The position numbers and the translations under genes are program-made. DNA of 64,000 nucleotides, from the NCBI GenBank assembly GCA_033060915.1, contig CM065377.1, forward strand, positions 34,907,183 to 34,971,182, in the 5' to 3' direction. The notes under the pieces are model-generated. The model worked only from the letters and a program-made list of their open reading frames with translations. It had not been told where the DNA came from and ran no database searches. Shown one piece after another: positions 32,049 to 43,443 of this stretch. Each line of letters opens with the position of its first letter. Within the stretch, counting starts at the first letter, position 1. This stretch comes from Euryodendron excelsum (lineage: Eukaryota; Streptophyta; Magnoliopsida; Ericales; Pentaphylacaceae).

Positions 32049-33950
32049 ACTCCCATTCTCTCCTAAAGCAACAGGGAAGTCCAGTTACAATGAAAAGAGG
32101 GCCGTGAATTCTGATTAAAGGAATTGAATATGTTCCCTTCCTGAGCCATCAAAATTCTTGCAAAGGGACTCACAAGGATTAGGCTGCTTAAATTGATATG
32201 ATGAGAGGCCATCAACTTATTTTTCCATACACTATACCCTTTTGCTATAACCTCATTTTGAGCCAATCACATTCTCTCAACAAACCTAACACGGTGATCA
32301 CCATCCAAAATCGTTCAAAGTAAATTTAGTAAGGCAAATGAAGGAGCGAAACTGAAAAAAAGGGGGGGGGCTTCCCGTAAAAAAAAAAAAAAGAAAGAGA
32401 GAAGAATGAATGACAAAATGATGAATGAAAAATGATCAAATAACGATTAGTGTCTCCTTGGAGTTAATAGATTGTGCAAGTGATAATACTGGGGCAAAAC
32501 CAGGGAAATGATAAGCCCTATACAAGTACAAATTCGAAATCCATCTTAGTAGTGGCGAAGGACCGGAGCTTTCTTATTTGATTGAAAGATAGGAGGCCTT
32601 GGCCCCCTTCCCCTCGCTGCGTTCAGGTTTGCACAATTCGGGGGAGAGCGTAAAGCCGCCTTTATACTCTATGCATTCATATAAGGCAACTATTAGGTTG
32701 GTCGGACAAAGAAAAGTGTTTTCTCTCCGACATATGGTCCAACCTGTAGTTGGGCAGAAGTGATAGAACTAGCTCCCCGTAACTCATTACCATGGGTGGA
32801 TTGTAATCGATAGACCGAGCCGAGTTCGCTTTCGCTCTTCCTGGGTGTGAATTTCTGCCTTTAGTAAGGACACCGACCTTGTTATCCTTATCCCGATCGG
32901 GCATTCCAGGGTCTTCTGTGCATTTCGTCTAGTATCAGACGATTCCGCCGATTCTATTTCTTTATTCTACGAAAAGAATATCCGGATGGAGGTTCTGAAA
33001 GAAAGCAAGTGGTGCATCCATTCTCCATTTACGGAGAAAAGAAAACCATAGACAAAAGGAAAAAGACCTGGGAAGGTGATCACCGGCAAACCCCTGAAAC
33101 CACACAATGCCTTGAGCCTTCGACAACATCCCTTCCAAAAATTCGTAACCTAGCCTCATTACAGCCTGACCCAAAAAGTCCTCTCTGATCAATGTAAACT
33201 GCCTAATCTGGATTGAGTCCAATACAAGAAAGAAGATGATTCTCGAATAGGGGCAAACATTTGAAATTCCCAAGCTGCTACCTCGACAAACAGGCCTGCC
33301 CTCAGCTTCGAGAAAGTTCCCCCCCTAAAAAAAAAAAATGCATGACCCCAAGGGTGTGGCGAAAACTCAAAAGAGCATTGCGAGTAAAAAGACGGAGGCA
33401 TGGCAAGATACAAATCTGTTGGTACGGTGAAAACCCGCAAGGGCACCGAGACGCAAAAATAACAGAGCCGGGGTTAGCGAAAACCTGCAAAGGCGTTGAT
33501 GGCAAAAAAGGCAAAAAAAAAAAAAAAAGGAGAAAGAACTTCCCACACTCTCCTCGGATTTACCCCAACCATCGGATGGATCATTCCCGTACTGTGATAT
33601 GAAAAGACAGGGAGAGATTGTGATCGTCAAAATGGCATTCTTTCGAAATCAATGGGCCAAGAAGAAGGAATCATGCGGGTCCCTGCCGAGGACACCCCGA
33701 GGAAAATCCCATTCCAGGGAAGTAGTTCTTATCAATAGATACAATGCTCGCTATAGTGTACATTAAACTAACAAGCTGATGCAGGAACAAAAGATGGTGA
33801 TATGTCCCAAAGAAAAGGTGAGACTTGCTATAACCAAAACCATGATAATTTAGCTAATATGAGCATGTCTACAAATGCAGGGAATCCTGGAAGAAAGCCA
33901 AAAACCCAGAACCACAGCACAAAAGGGGGAGAAGAAGAAAAGAAGGCATG
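32049..33950 (+). other. Spacer between pol and the antisense ORF of element C
   Basis: The spacer contains homopolymer runs (G9 at 32362, about A14 at 32379, A-rich at 33515) and a block shared with Z and A (32960-33190). It also has three related words ending in GAAAAC...GC at 33359, 33427 (GTGAAAACCCGCAAGGGC) and 33477 (GCGAAAACCTGCAAAGGCG). Minus-strand open frames at 32962-33446 are not conserved as protein among the copies, so I do not call a gene. Confidence 0.6.
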
Positions 33951-35858
33951 TCAAGGGCAATGGACCACGATGTAGAGATCCATGTCTCCATCCGAAGAGT
34001 CCTCATCTGAATCCCCAACAGCAAGACTCATAGGACCAGAGGTAGCAGGCAAGGGACCGGACTCACTAAATGGCGGGGCCACCAACCCTCCCCCGGAAGA
34101 GCCGGCACTGGTAGGAGCCCCGAAAGAAGAAGTCGATAACTGGCTCAACCTATGGCACTAACATCGATCAAGGAGGCTGTCCCTTTCCTGCAAAAGGGTG
34201 TGTACCATATCCCTCAACTAGACTATGAACGCATCCCGCAGGTCACCCCCCACTAAAGAGGAAGTGTCTCGGGACCCCCGAGGGCGTCTGAGTCCCCAGG
34301 AAACATCAACCAGAGGAGAGTCTCTCGCCCTGGATGCCTCCTCCAGCTGTCTCTCTAAGTGACCCGCTCGCCCTCTACTCGCCTCCAGCTGAGTCTCCAA
34401 CTCAATTATGCGGGCATGATAAAGTCTTCATAGGCGCCTTGCCCTGATGGTAGTAATAGCCAAGAGATCGGCATACCCTACCGGAGGCAAAGGCGACTTT
34501 GGAAGAGGATCCTGGACCATGGACCATGGCCCCCCCCTCCCCCCCAACACGTACTCCTGAAACCATCTGGTGTAATCTAGGGTGGCTGTCGGCACGAATG
34601 AGAATGAGCCATCCTAAGTATCATGCGCCCCAAGAGTCTGCCACAACCCTGTCAGCTCAGCCATTATGCCCCTCAGAACCTCGTTACCAAAATAAGCTGG
34701 ATATCCTGTCACCGCAGCAGTATACGGAACATCCTGTGTCCGACCCAACTGGCGGAGAACCCGAATGCCAAAGAAGGGTGTAACACCCCTCAAGCCAATC
34801 AAAGGAATAAAAACCTGACTTGAAGTCCATACTCGCAGCGAGTCAACATTACATAAACCCACATACCATTAGACCGAATCGGACCTCCTCGTCTGGAGGA
34901 AGGTCGCCCATGACATCTGAGAATTTGGGCAGTCAACCCTGTCAATAATCTCCCGCTGAGACCTCACCAAAGTGTAGATGGGATCAACCTCCGGATACCA
35001 TATATGGCAGGTAATGCGATGAATGAACAAGTGCTTAAGAGCCCACAGCTGGAAAAGAGATCTAGACCCCCTAAAAAGGGTGTCCTCCCCACTCTGAAAC
35101 CGGAAAAAGCTCACATATGTCTCACCCACAGCCAACGGGGCGTAAGAATACCCTCGACGGATCGACAACAACAAGGAATAGAGCCTGCCATCCACCCGAC
35201 CATCCCCTTGAGGGAACACCAAAAGACTCAACAAGATAAAGGCAAGTGCGTTCATCCGAGCAATGGGTCACCCCGTGGAAGTATGCCAAACACCGGTATA
35301 AACAGTTTGACCAGTGCAAAACTCAAAGTGATCCAACAAAAAACCCACCTCTAATGCTGGAAAAGCAGGGTGAGAAGCAAAATCCAGAGCCTGACGTCTG
35401 AGCCCCAACTGACCAGAGATAATAGACATAAAGCCTCGGGGAAAGTCTGGGCCTACTATGCCCTCTCGGCCACTCCTCAAACCCAGCAAGTGCCCATACT
35501 CGTGAGGTGTCGGTGTCATCTCAAAATCACTGAAACGGAATAAACACAACTCCGGGCACCAGAAAGCAGCTGAGGCCTCAACCAAGCCCGGTACCAGTCT
35601 CACAGAAACAAGCGATCCTAGATACCCGAATGCCCTACAAAAAATCTGCCACTCCTCCTCAGCGTAGCTAGCATACCAAGCCCGGAGCCGGGACATGACT
35701 ACGTTGCCCTCCTCTGCTCCCACTCCCAGAGTAGAGGGACCACTACCACTGCCACCTCTAGCCGAGCTACCCCGGCTATTACCACCCTCCTTAAGCTCTA
35801 TCCGTGGCGCCTTCCAGTGGCGCCTCCTGTCTGAACCATCGCCTCCAGCCTCCGACAT
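33951..35858 (-). pseudogene. Antisense extra ORF (aORF) of element C, plant-mobile-domain/DUF7745-like
   Basis: The gene is transcribed opposite to gag-pol. From the ATG at 35858 (MSEAGGDGSDRR) the reading frame stays in one phase for about 635 codons down to 33951, broken only by stop codons (near 35268, 34869, 34614, 34431, 34218 and 34149) and by no frameshift. In order there is a Gly/Ser-rich N-terminus; SRLRAWYASY; MTPTPHEYGHLLGL, which marks the plant mobile domain/DUF7745 family; GETYVSFFRFQ; VLRQLGRTQDVPY; SPLPPVGYADLL; a coiled coil (METQLEASRGRAGHLERQLE, about 34320-34400); and a Ser/Gly and acidic tail. The same order is found in element Z (1536-3216), and the tail in element A. 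Extra antisense ORFs at this site are known for some Tat elements; their role is unknown. Domain naming is from pattern recognition only. Confidence 0.75.
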
Positions 35859-35945
35859 CTTAAAAAGTGACAACATTCAAGAGGATCAGTTAATCACTAA
35901 TATACGAAAAGTGCAAAGATAAATGCATCAATGTATATACATAAA

Positions 35946-36125
35946 AAATAAAAAAAAGATGAATGAATGAAAAAAAAAAAGAAAGAAGAAAAAAAAAAAG
36001 AAAAGAAAAGAAGAAAAATAGCGAAAAAAAAAAATAGAAAAGAAAAGAAGAAAAACAAAGAAAAAAAGAAAAGAAAAGAAGAAGAAAAGGAGAAAAAGAA
36101 AAAGAAAAAGGAAAAAGGTGGAAGG
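35946..36125. repeat. Polypurine GA/AAG tract upstream of the aORF
   Basis: About 180 bp are almost purely A and G on the plus strand, so the aORF's own strand is pyrimidine-rich about 90-270 bp before its ATG. Such Y-rich tracts are common in plant core promoters. Open frames through this tract are low-complexity artefacts. Confidence 0.7.
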
Positions 36126-36145
36126 GCGAGGGCCCCCACGATTCA

Positions 36146-37230
36146 AATTTTCTAACAGGTTTTCTAGCTTTTTCCTCAAAAAGTTTGCTTTCTAAATTTC
36201 AAAACCAGTTTTTCGGGTTTTCTCCTTCAAAAACCCTGGTTGGAAAATTCTATAGGTTTTCAAGCTTTTTCCTCAAAAAGTTTAGTTTCTAAATTCAAAC
36301 CGGTTTTTCGGGTTTTCTCCTTCAAAAACCCTGGTTCGAAAATTCTCGACAGGTTTTCAAGCTTTTTCCTCAAAAAGTTTGGTTTTTAACTTCAAAGCCG
36401 GTTTTTCAGGTTTTCTCCTTCAGAAACCCTGGTTTGAAAATTCTCGATAGGTTTTCAAGCTTTTTCCTCAAAAAGTTTGGTTTCTAAATTTCAAAACCAG
36501 TTTTTCGGGTTTTCTCCTTCAAAAACCCTGGTTCGAAAATTCTCTACAGGTTTTCTAGCTTTTTCCTCAAAAAGTTTGGTTTCTAAATTTCAAAACCAGT
36601 TTTTTCAGGTTTTCTCCTTCAAAAACCCTGGTTCGAAAATTCTCTACAGGTTTTCAAGCTTTTTCCTCAAAAAGTTTGGTTTCTAAATTTCAAAGCCGAT
36701 TTTTCGGGTTTTCTCCTTTAAAAACCCTGGTTCAAAATTTTCTAACAGGTTTTCTAGCTTTTTCCTCAAAAAGTTTGGTTTCAAAATTTCAAAACCGGTT
36801 TTTTGGGTTTTCTCCTTCAAAAATCCTGGTTCGAAAATTCTCTACAGGTTTTCAAGCTCTTTCCCAAAAAAGTTCAGTTTCTAAATTTCAAAGCCGGTTT
36901 TTCGGGTTTTCTCCTTCAAAAAACCTGGTTCGAAAATTCTCTACAGGTTTTCAAGCTTTTCCTCAAAAGGTTGGATTTCTAAATTCAAATCGGATTTCGG
37001 GTTTTCTCCTTCAAAAATCCTGGTTCAAATTTTATAGGTTTTCGAGCTTTTTCCTCAAAAAGTTCGGTTTCTGAAATTTGACACCGGTTTTTGGGTCTTC
37101 CCCTTCAAAAACCCCGGTTCAAAAATCCTCCACAAGTTTTTAAGCTTTTTTCTCAAAAAGTTCTGTTTCTAAATTTCGAAGCCGGTTTTCCGAGCTTTCT
37201 CCCTCAAAAGCCCTTTTCTCAAAAAGATTT
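36146..37230 (+). repeat. About 97-bp minisatellite, about 11 units, in element C
   Basis: The unit includes CGGGTTTTCTCCTTC, AAAAACCCTGGTTCGAAAAT, AGGTTTTCAAGCTTTTTCC and TCAAAAAGTTTGG. Anchors fall near 36208, 36300, 36402, 36500, 36597, 36697, 36798, 36897, 36989, 37085 and 37182. Some units are near 99 bp, which lets frames of up to 132 codons run through. Element Z has only one unit-like stretch. Confidence 0.85.
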
Positions 37231-38470
37231 GCTTTATCGAAAGGTTTTTAAAATTTTTGAAAATTTCGGCAAAGTTTCGTCTTAAAAAGTCACTACTCCA
37301 AAATTTTACAAGTCACAAACATAGCCTGAAACACCTCAAACCATCCAACCATACAACCCCATCCTCCAAAACATGCATCCCATTCTCAAACACAATTTTC
37401 AAGCCAATTTTTCGATCTTCTCGACATTTTCCTATTTCATCTATATTTCCAAAAAATTTCACAAAATTCCCTGGAACATGCAAAAATATCACTACAATTT
37501 TCAAAAAGTGTTTTATGATTTTTCAACCATTGGCGAGATTCATTTTATAATTTTTCAATTTTTCCTATTTTTAATAATTTCTAAAAATTCAAAAATTCAA
37601 AATTTTTCAGAAAATTACGAAACTTCATACGGTTGTTCTACACATTTTTCTAAGGTTTCCAGTGGAAAAATCACACGAAAATATGCAATACCCAGGCCCA
37701 TAGAGGCGATTTTTCGAATCCCGCAGGAAACCCTCTTTCATAAACATGCAAACTCGTCCAAAACACACTCAAAACTCCACCAAATCACAAAAACAATCCG
37801 ATCATTGTGTTCTAAATGTTCTAAAACATTGGATTACACTGATCGTTTGCAAAAAATAGAAACATACGCATCGAAATTGACAAGATTGTAAAGAAACCAA
37901 CCTTTGGGTTTTCCGGCAAATACCAAGCTTTCCGGCGAAAATCTGGTGGTAGTGGTGATCCTCAGCAAGTGACCAAGGTTTCCCAACACTCCCCTAGCAT
38001 TCCCGAGCAAAATCCTTCGAAACCGTTCAGAGAAAATCCCTAAATCAGCCGAAAACTCGAAGACGCAACACTAAAATCGCGAACCTGCTCTGTTTATATG
38101 CCACGGGCTGGCACATGTAGCAGACGCGCCAGAACAAAAATCCAACTTGCGCCTGTATTACATGCGCCAGGCTTAAAACACCGAATGCGCATGTAATACA
38201 TGCGCCCGGCCCTTCAGCTTCCCGCCAAATCCAATTTCAAGCTTCTCAAGAATCCGAATTTGCTCTTAAGGCTTTGTCAAAAGCCGAAAATCGAGCCTTT
38301 CAACACTCACTGGCAGGGATCAGTTGCCCTAGACCAAAACCGTGTCAAGTTGGCAACTCGATCCCTGACCTGGACCAGTAACCCACAAGAGGTTTCGAAG
38401 CATTCCCAAATTCACCGACACATCGTCCCTCTGATCGCCTCGCAGTCAACATGGGATCCTTCCTTATTAT
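37231..38470 (+). other. Spacer between minisatellite and polypurine tract of element C
   Basis: The first part is AT-rich without a gene. At 38095-38215 there are repeated GCGCATGTAATACATGCGC-like palindromic words (for example ATGCGCATGTAATACATGCG), similar to words upstream of the TATA box at 21945-22010. The last 100 bp are conserved with element Z. Confidence 0.5.
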
Positions 38471-38512
38471 TTTTCTGTCTTCAACAAGCAAAGCCAGAAA
38501 AAGAGGGGCAGC
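38471..38512 (+). promoter_or_regulatory. Hairpin and polypurine tract at the 3' LTR of C
   Basis: The arms TTTTCTGTCTT (38471-38481) and AAGCCAGAAAA (38491-38501) pair with one mismatch. They are followed by AGAGGGGCAGC up to the LTR start at 38513. This is the presumed plus-strand primer. Confidence 0.8.
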
Positions 38513-41500
38513 TGTAAGCACCCCATTTTTGCCCGCTCAGCAATCTCAGGCCCAACCGGATTCGGTTTCCAACGTCACAACACATGCAAGCTCAAGATGA
38601 GCTTTTCAATCTCCAATCCAACTAGCTGGTCACTTCTCGTGTCCACAAGGATCCGCTGGAGCCTTAAGAGCCATTATTCCAGGCAGTTTTTCGGACCAGG
38701 TGGTCCCGAAAACTAATGCCATCCAGGTAGCTTCCCGGGATCGGGCGATCTCGGGGACCAACACCTCATCAAAGATTCCAGACAATTCACTTTTGGCGCC
38801 TGCTAGCCTGCCAATGTAGAATGTCCGTCATTCGGTAGTTCTCCGGGACCAGGCGTTCTCGGAGACCAATACCACCCTTCCAGGTAGCTTTCTAGGACCA
38901 GGCATTCTCAGGAACCAACACCACCCTACAGGTAGCTCTCTAAGACCAGGCATTCTTAGAGACCAACACCGCACAAGTAGTTTTCTAAGACCGGGCGGTC
39001 TCGGAAACCAATACCTAGGTCAACACCAGCGCCTGCTAGCCCGACTCGGTGAAAAATGACCAAACCTGCCCTTTTGGGCCTCCAGGCATGTTTTGGGAAA
39101 GTTCAAAATCCCTCAAAATGATAAGTCCATCCTTCCAAATGTTGTCAAACCATGAGGCGTCCCCCACACGCCATTCGGTCCAAATCTGGTCCTATTCCGG
39201 CCCACTCCAGTCAAAATGACTGTTTTGCTCCCAAGCGACTCGGCATGCACAAACCCCACTGAACGGCAGCAGACTCTCTCAAAACCATCCCTGAACAACC
39301 CTACACGCCTAACACAATATACCAGACCATTTCTGACCATTTCCAGCCAACTCCGGTCAAAATGACCGTTTTGCCCCTGGAAGCCCAAAAATGCCCCTAA
39401 ACAGCACCGACCTTGGGATTTGGAGCGGAGATTTCACCACCCGCCTTTATTTAACCCAAGGAATACCCTACGATGCTAAACTCACACAACTCAACAAAAG
39501 GTCCTTGGAGCGTCTCGCAGACGCTCCGCCGAAATTGTCTTTTCCTTCGATTCCCTGGTTATAACGCACTGTCAGCCGACTTGAGAAATGCGTAAATCAG
39601 GGAATTCTCGAACACTCGTCCATAGATCCTTCCATCGATATGGTTCGATCGAATAGATCACTCCCTGAAGCCCTCCATCGTACGATGTGCAAACCATGAC
39701 TTTTAGCAACCCCTAGAGCGTCTCGCAGACGCTTCGCCATGGTTGACTTTTTCTCTGATTCCCTGATTAAAACGCACCGTCAAACGACTTGAGAAATGCG
39801 TAAATTTGGAAATTCCGAAATGTATTTCCAGAGTACTTTCCATCAGTACGGTCCGATCGGATAGATCTCTTCTCGAAGGCCTCGATCACACGAAACAAAA
39901 ATAGCCACTTTCAAACACCCACAGAGCGTATCACAGACACTTTGCAAAAGTGTCCTTTTTTGGCACGCTTCCCAAGGTGATATCACTCGCCTCCAAACAT
40001 AATTCAAACTCTTCGAAAACATGAAAGTTCATCGGATGTACTAGGAGAACATCCCAAGTGCGACTGATTCCCCTGGAACCTTTCCAGTTGGCCTAATTAT
40101 CGAGGCAAAGTTTGGGCGATTCTTCTCGGTGATGGAGCGTATGCTTCATGCGCTCAAATTTTGTTCAGATCGACTGACTTTCGATCAACAGTCGAGATTT
40201 AACCAGTACATAGGGTGCCACGTGTTATTCTGGCAATGTAGCACATGCACATAGTCTGTTCCAGATTGCCTATAAATAGAGGCCTCCCCCCTTACATATT
40301 CTAGGTCCGAAATTGATACGAAACTCTGCTGAAATCACTCCAGAAACTCGAATCTCTACATATATTCCTCCCCTCCAACACTTAGGCTAGATTCTACCCC
40401 TCCTAAGCCTATACACCCCATATACAAAGTCTCATAGACACTTATACACTCCACTCAAGCCTCTCAAGCCTTCTTGAAGTCACTCAAGCTCCAATCAAGA
40501 CATCTATTGAAGACTACAAGAGTGTTGAAGCCAAAAGGTGGTATCCTTTTTACATTTATGCTCTCCCCCACTTTTCTCTTCTCCCTCATAGCCTACTTAG
40601 GCTATTCTCTATTTTAATCCCCATCTTCAACCCCCCCTTTCTTGCATGCTTGAGCCAAGAGGGCTCCTAGATCATGCCTAGAGGAAAGCAAGTGAGAGCC
40701 ACCATGTAGGGGGACCTCTTACTAGCCTACTTTAAGATGGTATGGCCTAAGAGCCCCTTGTTTGTATGGTGAAGCCTAAAAGCCTTGTATGTGAATCATA
40801 ACCCCTTGCATATTATTATTTTGATCATGTCTTGTATGCTTGGCTTCATTTTATGTTTATTGCCATATTACACAATGCTTGCATTGCTCTTAATTTTATG
40901 ACATTTCAAAGTTCTACATGTCCTTCAAAAATTGTTCCAAGAGTTGGCCCTTTGAAGTTCAGTATGAGACCTTAAGAGTCTTGCCTTAGAACAATCTCTC
41001 ACAACCTCCTAATTCATACTTTTGCATTATTGTATTTCAACTCGAATAAAAGTTGCTTTCAAACTTTCTAATATTCAAGGTTTCCATTCTCTCAAATTTA
41101 GTGGTTAAAATGGCCCCAGGGAACCATCTCTTGAGTGGTCTCCCTTTATATTGGCCATCGGAGTCCTAAATTTTTAGAATGGCTCCCTTTTCTCTTTATG
41201 ATTGACTGAGAATGATGTTCAAACTCTTTGAATTCTATGGTTCCCATTCTCTCAAATTTAGTGGTTAGAATGGCCCCATGGAACCCTCTCTTAAGTGGTC
41301 TCCCTTTTGTTGGCCATATGAACCCTCTCTTGATGGAATGGTTCCCTTGAAAAATGGTTCTCAAAATTCTTCTCCAAAGGTGATTTCAAAAATGCATTCT
41401 CCCCATCTTTGCATCAAAAAGGATTCTCCAAAAATTACCATCATTATATTGAATTTTAACCCCTTATACTCTTGTTAAGATATTGGTTATAATGGCCATA

Positions 41501-41689
41501 AAGAAACCTTCCTTGGAATGGTCTCCAATCATTAACCATATAAACCATACTCTTGGCTAGAGTCAAAATTTTCATGGAAATGATCTTCATAAAGATTGCC
41601 AACCAAAGTCCATTGTATATCATGTTTTGTTTTCAAAACTCTTTGCAAGAATGCATCAAAACAACTTCCAAGACCATTCTCCAATCTAA

Positions 41690-41899
41690 CCCTAGGTTAA
41701 CTTGACCCTAGTTACCAAACCCTAGGTTAACTTGACCCTAGTTACCTAATCCTAGGTTAACTTGACCCTAGTTACCAAACCTTAGGCTAACTTGACCCTA
41801 GTTGCCAAACCCTAAGTTAACTTGACCCTAGTTACCTAACCCTAGGTTAACTTGACCCTAGTTGTCTAACCCTAGGTTAACTTGACCCTAGTTCACTCA
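41690..41899 (+). repeat. 30-bp minisatellite, seven units, C 3' LTR
   Basis: Same unit as at 22920-23189, two copies fewer. Confidence 0.9.
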
Positions 41900-42699
41900 C
41901 CTTAGGTTAACCATCCCCTAGTTAGTTAACCCTAAGTCATCTTAACCTTAGGTTAACCTAACCCGAGTTAGTTAACCATAGGTCCTCTTAACCCTAGGTT
42001 GATCTAACCCTAGTTTGTTAACTTTAGGTTACCCCTAACCCTAGGCAAACTCAACCTAGGTTAGTACACTTCAAGGTTCCAACTCTTGAACCATTTTCTA
42101 AATGATCTTTCAAAACTTCAAACTATTTTTCCAAAACTTCCTACTCTCTTGATTTAAAAAAAAAAAACCAACTCCATAAACTCTTCAAGTGTTCTTACAT
42201 TCCTTTTTCAAGACGTTTCCTAAAAATATTTTCAAGGAGTCACAAACCTAAGGTGCCCCTAGCCCTCTCATGGTTAAGGATCCCAAGGAGAAGTGATAAA
42301 TCAAGAACGACCTCTAAGGTTATCCATATTAGGGTTCCAAACTATTGGCCATTCCCGAAAACCACTTTAAAAAACAAATTCATCAAAACATTCCAAAATC
42401 ATACTTCCATAGTTTTCAAAAACACTCTCAAACTCTCTTGAGTTATTCAAAAACATTTTCCAAAACTCTCTCATGTTAATCCAAAAACATTTTCAGAACA
42501 TTCCACCATTCAATTTCAAGTCAAAACTTCCAAGAATACAAAGAGTCTTCAACTTCCAAAGACCTCAAAGTGTCTTAAACTTTTACAAAGACCTCAAAGT
42601 GTCTGAAACTTTTTCAAAGACCTCAAAGCGTCTTAGACTTTCCCAAAGGCCCCAAAGTATCTTCAAACCTTTCAAAGGCCTTAATGTGCCTATCTTTCA

Positions 42700-42777
42700 T
42701 CGGGCTCTTGCCCGAACTACGAATGACTTGATTCTCGCCAAATGAGATACGTAGACAAGCTAAAATGGTGCTGTCAT
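42700..42777 (+). other. Conserved three-stem block, C 3' LTR copy
   Basis: Stem 1 is TCGGGC-TCTT-GCCCGA (42700-42715) and stem 2 is TCTC/GAGA, as in the 5' LTR. Stem 3 has decayed to AGC/GGT. Confidence 0.7.
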
Positions 42778-43438
42778 AACTTTTATTTCAACCCCAATCC
42801 ATTTTTCAAAAAATTCCAATCAATTCAAAGTTTCTATTCCAAACTCTTTCAAAACCTCCATTATTTTCAAACTTCTTCCAAAACTTGCATCATGCATCAT
42901 TCACCCAAAAAGTGATGACTAAATCCCTTTTTCAAAGTTCTAAAATGGATATTAGGTGGACAATGGTAACCGGTTATCCTAGTGAGTGAACCAAGGGTGA
43001 TTAGACATGTAGGTACTGAAAGGGCGGGGTAGGGTGATGATCTTAGGATAGCTTCCCTACACGTAACCAACCCCCGAACTTTAGATTTCTATTTTTGAAA
43101 GACTAAAATGGAGTTATTTTCAAAAAGGGCTTAAAATTTTCAAAAGGTTGCCAAACAACCCTATTTCTTAAAAACCCTCTCTTGAGGGAGTTTTCAAAAA
43201 ATCTTTTCAAAAACTCTAAGCTTAACCTTCGGATTAACGCTTAGTTTTAGGTGCCCTAACTCACCTTTATTAAGTTAGGTGGCGACTCCTATTTTTCTAA
43301 AAAAGCCCTTAGTCAAATTAATTTTCAAACCTAGTCGCACTTGTCCTTTTAGGAGGACAAGTTCTAGTGACAGAGTTACGTGCTTTAGGGTATCCGAGCC
43401 GAAAGGACCTTGGACACCCCAAAAATCGGGGCGTGACA

Positions 43439-43443
43439 GGTTG
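43439..43443. repeat. Right target-site duplication of element C (GGTTG)
   Basis: It matches 20210-20214 exactly. The LTR B text (CATTAGGAAAG) resumes directly after it. Confidence 0.95.

Larger units (their letters stand above)
20215..43438 (+). mobile_element. Element C: complete-ended 23.2-kb Tat-type LTR retrotransposon
   Basis: Two LTRs (20215-24692 and 38513-43438) in the same orientation bound a 13.8-kb interior with primer-binding site, gag-pol, antisense aORF and polypurine tract, and the whole is flanked by the perfect duplication GGTTG. Two RNase H domains and the antisense ORF place it in the Tat lineage. About ten premature stops in gag-pol, a poly-G frameshift, a missing gag core and stops in the aORF make it inactive. 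The LTRs show about 43 differences in the first ~545 bp (hand count), mostly transitions. Confidence 0.95.
38513..43438 (+). mobile_element. 3' LTR of element C
   Basis: The LTR is 4,926 bp, from TGTAAGCACC to GGCGTGACA. It repeats the 5' LTR features: a 9-bp hairpin (38937-38962), palindromes (39507, 39715, about 39923), TATA (40271-40279), seven 30-bp units (41690-41899), the three-stem block (42700-42777) and an exact PBS-like word (43280-43289). It has an additional ~510 bp at 40990-41570 containing internal repeats (AGTGGTTAGAATGGCCCC words). Confidence 0.93.

Noticed and set aside
32962..33446. Minus-strand frames sharing an LIREDF peptide with Z (362-580)
   Set aside because: A short peptide is shared with Z, but flanking frames diverge and A has stops, so a conserved non-coding block is the simpler view.
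35897..36179. Phe/Ser-rich and Lys-rich frames
   Set aside because: They are artefacts of the GA-only tract.
36477..37550. Open frames of 69-132 codons (LVSKFQN-type repeats)
   Set aside because: They are translations of the 97-bp minisatellite; units near 99 bp keep the frame open by chance.
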